Notes: generated by a model from the letters alone, not told the origin. Positions 1 to 6,082 are shown, counted from the stretch's first letter. The stretch: 7,865 nt of DNA from an uncultured Selenomonadales bacterium (GCA_946543495.1 CAMNLS010000050.1:1-7865); one strand, 5' to 3'. Translations and numbers: made by a program.

Positions 1-1171
1 CGAGTTTGTCGACGGTAAGAGCAGAATCATTAACAATTTTTTCAACGCTGATAATCTGATTAACGGACGCTTCGACGGCTTCTGTACCGGCGTTAGCTTC
101 GTCCATAGCTTTGCCGACCATAGAGGCAACCAAATCTGAAGTCTTAGTAAGAGTTTCGATAGAACGCGTAGCAACGTTGATAGCTTCCATAGCGTCGTTA
201 ATGAGAGATTGCTGTTCGACAACCGCGCCCGCCGAGCTGGTGACAGATTGAGCAACCTGTTCGGACGCTTGCGAACTTTGGTGAGCACTGGCAGTAAGCT
301 CTTCGGAAGAAGCGGCGAACTGACTTGCGGCGTCGCTTGTCTTTTGAATGACCTTGCTTATAGTCTGGCGCATATCACGGATGGTAAGAGCCATAGTTCC
401 GAATTCGTCTTGGCGGTCGGCGTCAAGCAAATCGGTGCGACGGAAATCGCCGTCTTTGAGAAGGTGCAGTGCTTTAACCATATTTTCAAGCGGATTGGTA
501 ACAGCTTTGGTAATCGTGAGGCTGAAGAAAATCAAGATAACGAACGTACCGCCGACGACAAAGAACAGATTGCGAACAGCGGCGTCAATGCCTTCGTCGG
601 AGCGTTTAATCGTGGCATCTGAATCTTCGTAAGCTTTTTGTTGAATAGCCAAAATTGCACCGCCCGTTGAAACGGCATGAGGCATTACTTCACTCTGATA
701 GAACTCAAGAGCCGTATTTCTGTGAGCGGCAATAGCGGCCGTATCACCAACGGGTGATTTCATCGTAAACATTTTGTCGCCGCCTTCTTTGAACTTAGCC
801 CATTCACGTTTGGCAGCGTCGACTTGAGCACGAGCTTGCGCATCGTCTTTGATTATCTCTTCGTAGATAGCCAAAGACTCGTCCAACTCTTTAACTGCGT
901 CGTTGTACTTATCGAGGCGGGATTGAAATAGAGCTGGGTCTACCGTCAAGGGTGCCAAAATTGTCTGAACCTGAGCATAGCGCACTGCATGACGACAACG
1001 ACCGATTTCAAAGATACCCTTCAAATATGTTTGGCTGATTGTGTTCAAATCCTCTTGCGCTTGCATAACGGCAAAGTAGCCGACCATACCAATAACAACC
1101 ATTCCGATAATCGCGACGATGTTCAGAATCAATAACTTATACGCCACGCGCATATTGTTCATCCAAGACAT
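1..1171 (-). CDS. Methyl-accepting chemotaxis protein, copy A (C-terminus cut by window edge)
   Basis: Transmembrane chemoreceptor that senses ligands outside the membrane and controls the CheA/CheW kinase complex. The minus frame is open from the ATG at 1171 to the window edge, giving 390 codons without a stop. My translation starts MSWMNNMRVAYKLLILN and shows a first membrane helix (about residues 11-34), an outer four-helix-type sensor domain (about 35-198), a second membrane helix (about 200-222), a HAMP segment and the first part of the cytoplasmic coiled coil, with EELTASAHQSSQAS as a likely methylation region. It stops just before the conserved hairpin tip, which lies outside the window. 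The start is supported by GGAGGA 9 nt upstream. It aligns to the neighbouring copy B with one residue fewer (SPVGDT against SPAGGDT). About 4 of the last 149 visible residues differ, so almost all divergence is in the sensor half. The ligand cannot be told. Confidence 0.95.
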   Translation of the reverse strand, partial: MSWMNNMRVAYKLLILNIVAIIGMVVIGMVGYFAVMQAQEDLNTISQTYLKGIFEIGRCRHAVRYAQVQTILAPLTVDPALFQSRLDKYNDAVKELDESLAIYEEIIKDDAQARAQVDAAKREWAKFKEGGDKMFTMKSPVGDTAAIAAHRNTALEFYQSEVMPHAVSTGGAILAIQQKAYEDSDATIKRSDEGIDAAVRNLFFVVGGTFVILIFFSLTITKAVTNPLENMVKALHLLKDGDFRRTDLLDADRQDEFGTMALTIRDMRQTISKVIQKTSDAASQFAASSEELTASAHQSSQASEQVAQSVTSSAGAVVEQQSLINDAMEAINVATRSIETLTKTSDLVASMVGKAMDEANAGTEAVEASVNQIISVEKIVNDSALTVDKL

Positions 1172-1342
1172 AAAATATTTTCCTCCTTTATTTATCGGCG
1201 GTCTAAAAATTTTTTGTGCTTGAGATTTTACGACAAGAGCCTTTCGTCTTGACAACCGCCCATCTCAACCTTTGAACGAGTTCCCGCGAATGGGGCATGA
1301 CTTTCCGTCGTTCCGTGCGGTAGTGTGATTCTTAGTGAGTAG
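1172..1342 (-). promoter_or_regulatory. Structured 5' leader of MCP copy A
   Basis: Between the putative promoter and the ATG lies a leader of about 165 nt. Its promoter-proximal part carries a core shared with copy B: on the minus strand CCGCAC, then GAACGA (1313-1308), CGGAAAGTCATG, a CCC/GGG hairpin (1295-1283), and TCGTTC (1279-1274), which pairs with GAACGA. Downstream, TTGAGAT (1268-1262) can pair perfectly with ATCTCAA (1226-1220), and GGCGGT (1260-1255) with ACCGCC (1202-1197). These two pairings interlock, so they compete or form a pseudoknot. A small CAAGA/TCTTG hairpin (1251-1234) sits between them. The Shine-Dalgarno GGAGGA is at 1186-1181. I do not recognise a known riboswitch class; regulation is inference from conservation and pairing. 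Confidence 0.5.
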
Positions 1343-1371
1343 ATTGTCTATATCGGTGCCTCCCTCCGCAA
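1343..1371 (-). promoter_or_regulatory. Candidate promoter of MCP copy A
   Basis: Minus-strand TTGCGG (1371-1366) and GACAAT (1348-1343) are 17 bp apart, a sigma-A-like arrangement. The same pair, TTGCGG with GATAAT at 16 bp, stands at the matching place before copy B, embedded in a similar G-rich spacer, which supports the call. An alternative is a sigma-D (FliA) type -10, since CCGATAT occurs at 1356-1350, but no TAAA -35 is seen at the right distance. Confidence 0.5.
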
Positions 1372-1394
1372 ATGCCCGACTGCAAAATTAGTGC

Positions 1395-1415
1395 TTAGTA
1401 AAATTTTATTACTAA
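1395..1415. repeat. Short inverted repeat upstream of MCP copy A promoter
   Basis: TTAGTAA (1395-1401) is matched by TTACTAA (1409-1415) across a 7-bp AT-rich loop, 24 bp upstream of the -35 candidate. It could be an operator or upstream element, or chance in AT-rich DNA. It is not found before copy B. Confidence 0.3.
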
Positions 1416-1450
1416 CTTTTCGCTATTCGCCGTGTTGTTCAATAATCCTT

Positions 1451-1485
1451 TAACAAAACAAAAAAGCCCCGACAAAAGCCGGAGC
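1451..1485 (-). terminator. Rho-independent terminator of MCP copy B
   Basis: On the minus strand GCTCCGGC and GTCGGGGC form an 8-bp stem (two G-T pairs) around a TTTT loop (1485-1466), followed at once by TTTTTTGTTTTGTT. It lies 26 bp after the stop codon of copy B and separates the two chemoreceptor genes into independent transcription units. Confidence 0.9.
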
Positions 1486-1511
1486 AAAAATTTTTATTAA
1501 GCGATATATCT

Positions 1512-3260
1512 TTAGTATTGGAACATCTGCAAGGAATTCTGCAGGTCTTGCGCGAGGCGAGCGAGCTCGTCGGCTGCGGAGGAAATCTCTTCGGACGAGG
1601 CGGATTGTTGCTCTGCCGCTGCAGACACGCTTTCCATTTCCTTCGAGACGCTGAGACCTTTTTCCAATGTCTTATCGTTGCAGTCACGAATCTTGAACGT
1701 TGCAGTTTCGACCGCTTTGAGTTCGTTGACCATATTCTTTGCTTCATTCTCAACGTTGGAAGACGCCTCTTTAATGCTGTCGAACGTGTCGCGAAGTTTT
1801 TCAACAGATTGAGTACCAGCACGAACAGCCGCGTTGCCTTTCTGCATGGAGTCAACCGCGTTGGTAGTTTCTGCTTGAATTTCGCCGATGAGTGTTCCGA
1901 TTTTCTGAGCTGCCTCTTGTGATTCTTCGGCAAGCTTGCGGACTTCTTCGGAAACGACTGCGAATCCGCGACCATGTTCACCAGCGCGCGCCGCCTCAAT
2001 CGCCGCGTTCAACGCAAGCAAGTTAGTTTGTTCGGCAATGCCGCTGATAGCTTCAACAATTTGTCCGATTTCTTGAGAACGTTTGCCGAGTTTGTCGACG
2101 GTAAGAGCAGAGTCATTAACAATCTTTTCAACGCTGATAATCTGAGCAACCGACGCTTCAACGGCTTCGGTACCAGCATTAGCTTCGTCCATAGCTTTGC
2201 CGACCATAGAGGCAACGAGGTCAGAAGTCTTAGTAAGAGTTTCGATAGAACGCGTAGCAACGTTGATAGCTTCCATAGCGTCGTTAATGAGAGATTGTTG
2301 TTCGACAACCGCGCCTGCGGAACTGGTAACGGATTGAGCAACCTGTTCGGACGCTTGAGAACTTTGATGAGCACTGGCAGTAAGCTCTTCGGAAGAAGCA
2401 GCAAATTGGCTTGCGGCGTCGCTTGTCTTTTGAACTACTTTACTTATGGTCTGACGCATATCGCGGACGGCAAGAGCCATAGTTCCGAATTCGTCTTGGC
2501 GGTCGGCGTCAAGCAAATCGGTGCGGCGGAAGTCGCCGTCTTTGAGCAAGTAGAGTGCCTTAACCATATTGCTAAGCGGAGTAGTAACAGCTTTGGTAAT
2601 GGAGAAGCTGAAGAAAATCAAGATAACGAAGGTGCCGCCGAGGGCAATAAACAAATTGCGAACCGCCGCGTCAATGTGTTCGTTGCTACGTTTGATTGTG
2701 TCTTCGGAATCTTGATAAGCCTTCTGCTGAATTTCGAGAATCGCGCCGCTGGTCGAAACTGCGAAGGGCATAACTTCTTTCTGATAGAATTCCATAGCGG
2801 CATTTCTGTGAGCGGCAATGGCTATAGTGTCGCCACCCGCCGGAGAACGCATTTGCATCAATTTATCGCCGCCGGCTTTGAACTTAGCCCATTCGCGTTT
2901 TGCGGCGTCAACTTGTGCGCGGGCTTGCGCGTCGTCTTTGATTATCTCTTCGTAGATAGCCAAAGACTCGTCCAATTCCTTAACTGCACCATTGTACTTG
3001 TCAAGGCGAGACTGCAACAGCGAAGAATCAACTGTCAAAGGAAACAAAATCGATTGAACCTGGGCATAGCGGACTGCGTGACGACAACGACCGATTTCAA
3101 AGATACCCTTCAAGTACTTTTGGCTTATGGTATCCATTTCTCCTTTTGCGTCTATGGTGGCGAAGTAACCAACCATTCCGACGACAACCATACCGATAAT
3201 CGCGACAACGTTCAGAACCAATAACTTATACGCTACTCGCATGTTGTTCATCCAAGACAT
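1512..3260 (-). CDS. Methyl-accepting chemotaxis protein, copy B (complete)
   Basis: Complete 582-residue chemoreceptor. In order: short cytoplasmic N-terminus; membrane helix 1 (about 11-34); outer sensor domain of four-helix-bundle type (about 35-198); membrane helix 2 (about 201-223); HAMP linker (about 224-276); long cytoplasmic coiled coil with the highly conserved hairpin tip at about 403-447, including EQTNLLALNAAIEAARAGEH and GRGFAVVSEEVRKLAEES, which contacts CheA and CheW. Likely methylation stretches are around 291-304 (EELTASAHQSSQAS) and 549-562 (AEQQSASSEEISSA). The C-terminus ends MFQY with no CheR-binding pentapeptide. The start at 3260 has cctcct on the plus strand (AGGAGG, 3276-3271) 10 nt upstream. 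Its own promoter, leader and terminator are visible. It is a tandem paralogue of copy A. Ligand unknown. Confidence 0.97.
   Translation of the reverse strand: MSWMNNMRVAYKLLVLNVVAIIGMVVVGMVGYFATIDAKGEMDTISQKYLKGIFEIGRCRHAVRYAQVQSILFPLTVDSSLLQSRLDKYNGAVKELDESLAIYEEIIKDDAQARAQVDAAKREWAKFKAGGDKLMQMRSPAGGDTIAIAAHRNAAMEFYQKEVMPFAVSTSGAILEIQQKAYQDSEDTIKRSNEHIDAAVRNLFIALGGTFVILIFFSFSITKAVTTPLSNMVKALYLLKDGDFRRTDLLDADRQDEFGTMALAVRDMRQTISKVVQKTSDAASQFAASSEELTASAHQSSQASEQVAQSVTSSAGAVVEQQSLINDAMEAINVATRSIETLTKTSDLVASMVGKAMDEANAGTEAVEASVAQIISVEKIVNDSALTVDKLGKRSQEIGQIVEAISGIAEQTNLLALNAAIEAARAGEHGRGFAVVSEEVRKLAEESQEAAQKIGTLIGEIQAETTNAVDSMQKGNAAVRAGTQSVEKLRDTFDSIKEASSNVENEAKNMVNELKAVETATFKIRDCNDKTLEKGLSVSKEMESVSAAAEQQSASSEEISSAADELARLAQDLQNSLQMFQY
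2087..3260 (-). repeat. Tandem duplicated segment (matches 1-1171)
   Basis: Positions 2087-3260 align with 1-1171 at an offset of 2086 (2089 after a one-codon gap), covering the start codon to the cut point of copy A. Homology extends through the Shine-Dalgarno and, in patches, to the leader core and promoter, so the duplication included the regulatory region. Divergence is concentrated in the sensor domain. Confidence 0.9.
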
Positions 3261-3380
3261 AAAATATTTTCCTCCTCTTTTCGCGGTAAAAGAGCCGCTG
3301 ATAAGTTATGAACGATTCCCGCAAGTTTATCGGGCATAACTTTCCGTCGTTCGTGCGGTAGTTAAAAACTTACAGGATTA
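3261..3380 (-). promoter_or_regulatory. Structured 5' leader of MCP copy B
   Basis: Leader of roughly 115 nt. It carries the shared core: minus-strand CCGCAC, GAACGA (3352-3347), CGGAAAGTTATG, a CCCG/CGGG hairpin (3334-3318), and TCGTTC (3315-3310) pairing with GAACGA. AAGTTATG (3342-3335) can also pair perfectly with CATAACTT (3310-3303), which interlocks with the first stem in pseudoknot topology. Nearer the start, CTCTTTT (3294-3288) and AAAAGAG (3281-3275) form a 7-bp hairpin whose 3' arm overlaps the AGGAGG Shine-Dalgarno (3276-3271) by two bases. A competing GCGG/CCGC hairpin (3298-3283) cannot form at the same time. This layout fits a translational switch; the signal is unknown. Confidence 0.5.
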
Positions 3381-3408
3381 ATTATCTATATTGTACCCCC
3401 TCCCGCAA
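3381..3408 (-). promoter_or_regulatory. Candidate promoter of MCP copy B
   Basis: Minus-strand TTGCGG (3408-3403) and GATAAT (3386-3381, five of six consensus positions) are separated by 16 bp. The -35 hexamer and G-rich spacer match those before copy A. Confidence 0.55.
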
Positions 3409-3563
3409 GCGTCCCTTTCCGCTTTAATTCTTTAATACTGTCGATTGTAGTGCTACGAAAAAGGAATGTCCATAATTCACGCCGTATCAGCTGAAGTCTA
3501 GGCGGCGTATAAATAAATCTTCGTCATGATAGCATAAAGCACGCCATTAAGTCTAGGATTTTG
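3409..3563. other. Gene-free spacer between MCP copy B promoter and tmk terminator
   Basis: No convincing reading frame on either strand. The only structures seen are a weak 6-bp inverted repeat, ACGCCG (3479-3484) with CGGCGT (3503-3508), and a 9-bp direct repeat AAGTCTAGG at 3494-3502 and 3549-3557. An 11-codon plus-strand frame from the ATG at about 3466 has an unsuitable ribosome binding site and is not credible. Confidence 0.5.
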
Positions 3564-3596
3564 CAAAAAAATAACGGTCGGAAAATTTTTCCGCCG
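3564..3596 (-). terminator. Probable Rho-independent terminator of tmk
   Basis: On the minus strand CGGCGGAAAA (from 3596) folds onto TTTTCCGACCG (to 3575) with a small internal bulge, followed by TTATTTTTTT. It lies 29 bp downstream of the tmk stop and ahead of the MCP copy B promoter, so it would insulate the two units. The stem is AT-rich and imperfect, so it is less certain than the terminator at 1451-1485. Confidence 0.65.
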
Positions 3597-3625
3597 CTCT
3601 CAGCGATAGAAGAGTCCTTCAATCT

Positions 3626-4276
3626 TTAAATTAAGATCTCTTCGACCAGAGCCAAAATATTTTCGTGAATGTCCGTCGGACTGCGTGCAAAATTTCTATC
3701 GGCGCACGGGACGACCTTCCAATCAAACCTTTTAGCAATCTCCTTGTAGACGTTATAAATCTTTTCCATGTAATCGGCGTCGCTCTCGTGAATGTCCTCG
3801 CGTCCGCGCTCTTTGCGAAGGATAGCACTGATGGCGGGTGGCATATCCAAAAAAATCGTCATGTCGGGGCGCGGCAACTTAAAGCGTTCATACTCAAAAT
3901 CATCAAGCCACGCAAAAAATTTTATACGGTCGCTTTTCTTATTGAACTTCGCCGCTTGATACGCCATATTCGAACCGACGTAACGATCGCTAAGGATAAG
4001 CCCGCCTTCCTCGTAAAAATCTTTTAATTCAACGAAGCCCGCAAATCTATCGACGGCATAAAACGCCGCCGCCGCGTAGGGGTTGACAGCCTCCGCATCT
4101 CCTCCGAAGTCGCCGCGCAGATACATTTTAATTAACGCGGACGATTCGGAAGCATAGTTGGGAAAGCTCACACGCTTCACTTTAACCTCTAAATCGCGCA
4201 GACGTTCATAAAGTTTGCGTGTCTGCGTCGCTTTGCCTGAACCGTCCGAGCCTTCGATAACAACTAATTTCCCCAT
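3626..4276 (-). CDS. tmk: Thymidylate kinase (dTMP kinase)
   Basis: Phosphorylates dTMP to dTDP with ATP in the cytoplasm, an essential step in dTTP supply. The protein is 216 aa, normal for the family. From the ATG at 4276: beta-strand and P-loop MGKLVVIEGSDGSGKATQT (P-loop 9-16), FYAVDRF at 72-78, the DRY motif in LSDRYVGSNMAYQ (97-99), and an arginine-rich lid, RKERGRED, at 154-161. The frame stays open upstream to 4483, but that extension overlaps the LysR gene and lacks family similarity. The chosen ATG has an AGGGGG Shine-Dalgarno 9 nt before it. The residue after the P-loop lysine is Ala instead of the usual Ser/Thr; I recall related GK(A/Q)TQ forms in a Clostridia/Negativicutes branch, so this is probably a family trait and not a defect. 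No partner gene of a replication operon is adjacent. A related deoxynucleotide kinase is a less likely alternative. Confidence 0.9.
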   Translation of the reverse strand: MGKLVVIEGSDGSGKATQTRKLYERLRDLEVKVKRVSFPNYASESSALIKMYLRGDFGGDAEAVNPYAAAAFYAVDRFAGFVELKDFYEEGGLILSDRYVGSNMAYQAAKFNKKSDRIKFFAWLDDFEYERFKLPRPDMTIFLDMPPAISAILRKERGREDIHESDADYMEKIYNVYKEIAKRFDWKVVPCADRNFARSPTDIHENILALVEEILI

Positions 4277-4361
4277 AACTGTACACCCCCTGTAAAAATT
4301 TTTGTTGCGAAAGTAGCTGTATAAGTTAGACAAACCATTATTATTTCCTGCCGGGAAAATT

Positions 4362-5231
4362 TTAGAGTGGTTCTTTGCAAAAATCGATAAATGCCTGCGC
4401 GGCTTTGGAAACATACTTTTCTTTCTTCCAAGCAAGCCCAATATCGACAAAAATAGGCTCATAAAACGGAATTGCTTTAACATCGTGGGAATCTTGGCAG
4501 ATAAAATCCAAAAGGAAAGCTATTCCGACCTGATGAGCGACGAGACCTTTTATCGTGACGATTTGCCCCGACTCAAGCACGGTTCGCGGCGTAATTTTCA
4601 GCGCGGACAGTTTATTTTGAACGATTTGCCGCAGGTAAGAGCCTTCTCTCATCATAATTAAATCGGAGGCGGCAATATCTTTAGGCGTTATCCAATTTTT
4701 GCGGGCGAGCGAGCTTTTTTGCGACACGCAGACCATTAATTGATTGCAGCTCATCTTAAGAACGTTTAAATTCGGCGTGGAATTGGGGACGACTATAATT
4801 CCGAAGTCAAGCTCATCACTTTCGAGCTTTTCACGGATTGAAAGCGAGCCTTCCTCGAAAAGTAGCACTTCAAGATTCGGGTGAAGCAGTCGGAAGCCGG
4901 AAAAAACTTTCGGGAAGAGGTACGCGCCCATCATCGGCGGAATTCCGATTTTAATCGTGCCTTTTTGCAGTTGTTTATAGTCGTTGACTTCCAATATCGC
5001 CTCGTCAATGTTATGCAAGGCAAGTTCGATTCGTTTAAGGAAGACATTGCCTTCAGGCGTCAAGGTTAATTGCTTTTGGCTACGGTCGAAGAGTTGAACG
5101 CCGAGTTCCGCCTCCAATTTCTTTATCGCGACTGTGATATTTGGCTGTGAGACTCTGAGGCGTTGCGCGGCGCGTGTAATGTTCTTCAAGCGGCTTGCCA
5201 TCTGAAAATATTCAAGTTGTCGCAACTCCAT
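4362..5231 (-). CDS. LysR-type transcriptional regulator
   Basis: Cytoplasmic DNA-binding regulator of 289 aa, the usual LysR length. Residues 1-60 form the winged helix-turn-helix (MELRQLEYF..., recognition helix near VSQPNITVAIKKLE at 27-40, then LFDRSQKQLTLTPEG at 47-61). Residues about 90-289 are the effector-binding domain of periplasmic-binding-protein fold (GTIKIGIPPMMGAYLFP at 91-107, LDFGIIVVP at 141-149). The ATG at 5231 is preferred over an in-frame GTG at 5240, because AGGA sits 10 nt before the ATG but nearly touches the GTG. It is divergent from the ABC ATPase gene, a typical LysR arrangement with its target, and a T-N11-A dyad lies between them. It might be autoregulated as well. 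The effector cannot be predicted. Confidence 0.95.
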   Translation of the reverse strand: MELRQLEYFQMASRLKNITRAAQRLRVSQPNITVAIKKLEAELGVQLFDRSQKQLTLTPEGNVFLKRIELALHNIDEAILEVNDYKQLQKGTIKIGIPPMMGAYLFPKVFSGFRLLHPNLEVLLFEEGSLSIREKLESDELDFGIIVVPNSTPNLNVLKMSCNQLMVCVSQKSSLARKNWITPKDIAASDLIMMREGSYLRQIVQNKLSALKITPRTVLESGQIVTIKGLVAHQVGIAFLLDFICQDSHDVKAIPFYEPIFVDIGLAWKKEKYVSKAAQAFIDFCKEPL

Positions 5232-5275
5232 TTTAATCACTTCCTTTGATTTAAGATTGAAAAGCTTATCTATAA

Positions 5276-5304
5276 TTGCAGTTTATATTTTACACTGCTA
5301 AAAT
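5276..5304 (+). promoter_or_regulatory. Candidate promoter of the ABC ATPase gene
   Basis: TTGCAG (5276-5281) and TAAAAT (5299-5304, five of six consensus positions) are exactly 17 bp apart on the plus strand. Transcription would start about 29 nt before the GTG. The weak -35 is what one expects of an activator-dependent promoter. Confidence 0.5.
5278..5298. promoter_or_regulatory. Candidate LysR-family operator (T-N11-A dyad)
   Basis: GCAGT (5278-5282) and ACTGC (5294-5298) form a perfect interrupted palindrome with 11 bp between, so the inner bases match the LysR-box form T-N11-A with dyad symmetry. It lies in the divergent space between the LysR gene and the ATPase gene and fills the -35/-10 spacer of the ATPase promoter candidate. 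Binding there would most simply repress the ATPase; this is inference. Confidence 0.45.
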
Positions 5305-5339
5305 TTACCTTGCAACTTTTATTTAGGAGCGTGATAAAT

Positions 5340-6044
5340 GTGATTGAGATCAGGGGCGTGAAAAAGTATTTTGGCGAAGTGCGAGCGGTCGACGGGATAA
5401 ATTTTACGATTAAACGCGGCGAAGTCTTCGGATTACTTGGAAAAAATGGTGCGGGCAAGACGACAACGATTAAAATGCTGACACTTCAACTTAAACCGAC
5501 GGCAGGCGAGATATTTTTTGAGGGTAAAACGATTCTCAGCAATGAAATCTTAATCAAAAGCCTAATCGGACTCGTGCCACAACATTTGAACTTTGACCAA
5601 GATTTAACGGTTGAGGAAAACTTAGAATTGCACGCTAGACTACATCATTTGCCGAAGATTGAACGACTTGAACGCATTGACGAGCTTTTAAAGTTCGTGG
5701 AGCTTGAAAAAGTTCGCAAATCGTTTGTGCGTGAACTATCTGGCGGCATGAAGCGACGACTTCTAATCATTCGCGCATTAATTCATCGCCCGAAGATTTT
5801 ATTCCTAGACGAACCGACGGTTGCCCTTGACCCACAAGTCCGTCATAAAATTTGGGAGCTGATAGCCGATTTAAAGGCTCAGGGAATTACAATCGTGTTG
5901 ACGACGCATTATATCGAAGAGGCGGAAAATTTATGCGACCGCGTGGCAATTTTAAATCGCGGAAGGTTAGTAGCACTCGATACGACAGAAAATCTTTGTG
6001 CGGGGCGTTCGTTGGAAGAAAAATTCCTCGCGCTTACCAAATGA
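5340..6044 (+). CDS. ABC transporter ATP-binding protein (DrrA/CcmA-like export type)
   Basis: Nucleotide-binding subunit that would drive an ABC-2 type membrane permease, commonly a drug, lipid or polysaccharide exporter. The 234-aa protein has a full set of motifs: Walker A GKNGAGKT (34-41), Q-loop Gln81, signature LSGGM (133-137), Walker B ILFLDE (153-158) and the switch His190. The C-terminus ends shortly after the core fold, without the extension seen in DrrA-type proteins of about 300 aa. A GTG start at 5340 is chosen because AGGAG (5325-5329) is 10 nt upstream; an in-frame TTG at 5310 lies upstream of that site, and the ATG at 5338 is out of frame. No permease follows: the next gene is convergent pheA. 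The ATPase may use a permease encoded elsewhere, or its partner may have been lost. The divergent LysR gene is a candidate regulator. Confidence 0.93.
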   Translation: MIEIRGVKKYFGEVRAVDGINFTIKRGEVFGLLGKNGAGKTTTIKMLTLQLKPTAGEIFFEGKTILSNEILIKSLIGLVPQHLNFDQDLTVEENLELHARLHHLPKIERLERIDELLKFVELEKVRKSFVRELSGGMKRRLLIIRALIHRPKILFLDEPTVALDPQVRHKIWELIADLKAQGITIVLTTHYIEEAENLCDRVAILNRGRLVALDTTENLCAGRSLEEKFLALTK

Positions 6045-6065
6045 ATCCTTAATCCGACGCAACTA

Positions 6066-6082
6066 GCAATGCGCAGCGTTGC
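6066..6082. repeat. Small hairpin-forming inverted repeat
   Basis: GCAATGC (6066-6072) and GCGTTGC (6076-6082) can form a 7-bp stem with one G-T pair around a GCA loop, 22 bp after the ATPase stop. No T-tract follows, so it is not a terminator by itself; it may protect the 3' end of the transcript. Confidence 0.3.

Noticed and set aside
1274..1322. Cyclic di-GMP (GEMM) riboswitch in the MCP leaders
   Set aside because: The CGGAAAG core recalls part of the class I consensus, but the GCAAACC segment, the GACGCAAAGCC joint and the closing GGGTTACC are not seen. I keep it as an unassigned structured leader.
1343..1380. Sigma-D (flagellar) promoter for MCP copy A
   Set aside because: CCGATAT fits a sigma-D -10, but there is no TAAA at the correct distance, and the motif is not kept before copy B (there it is CAATAT).
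1974..3224. Long plus-strand open frame (416 codons) opposite MCP copy B, with shorter ones opposite copy A and other genes
   Set aside because: They are antisense shadows of strongly coding minus-strand genes, without ribosome binding sites or family-like sequence. The frame opposite copy A runs in the same register, which follows from the duplication.
3464..3502. Small open frame starting with AAGGAATG on the plus strand
   Set aside because: Only 11 codons, with no spacing between the purine stretch and the ATG, and no similarity to anything I recognise.
4340..4362. Terminator after the LysR gene
   Set aside because: ATTTTCC/GGAAAT can form a short hairpin just after the stop, but no T-tract follows on the minus strand. 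Read-through into tmk remains possible.
4277..4483. N-terminal extension of the thymidylate kinase frame
   Set aside because: It overlaps the LysR coding region, has no kinase similarity, and the internal ATG at 4276 has its own Shine-Dalgarno right before the family-typical MGKLVVIEG start.
5310..5339. TTG start at 5310 for the ABC ATPase
   Set aside because: It lies upstream of the AGGAG site that fits the GTG at 5340, adds residues foreign to the family, and would begin at about the predicted transcription start.
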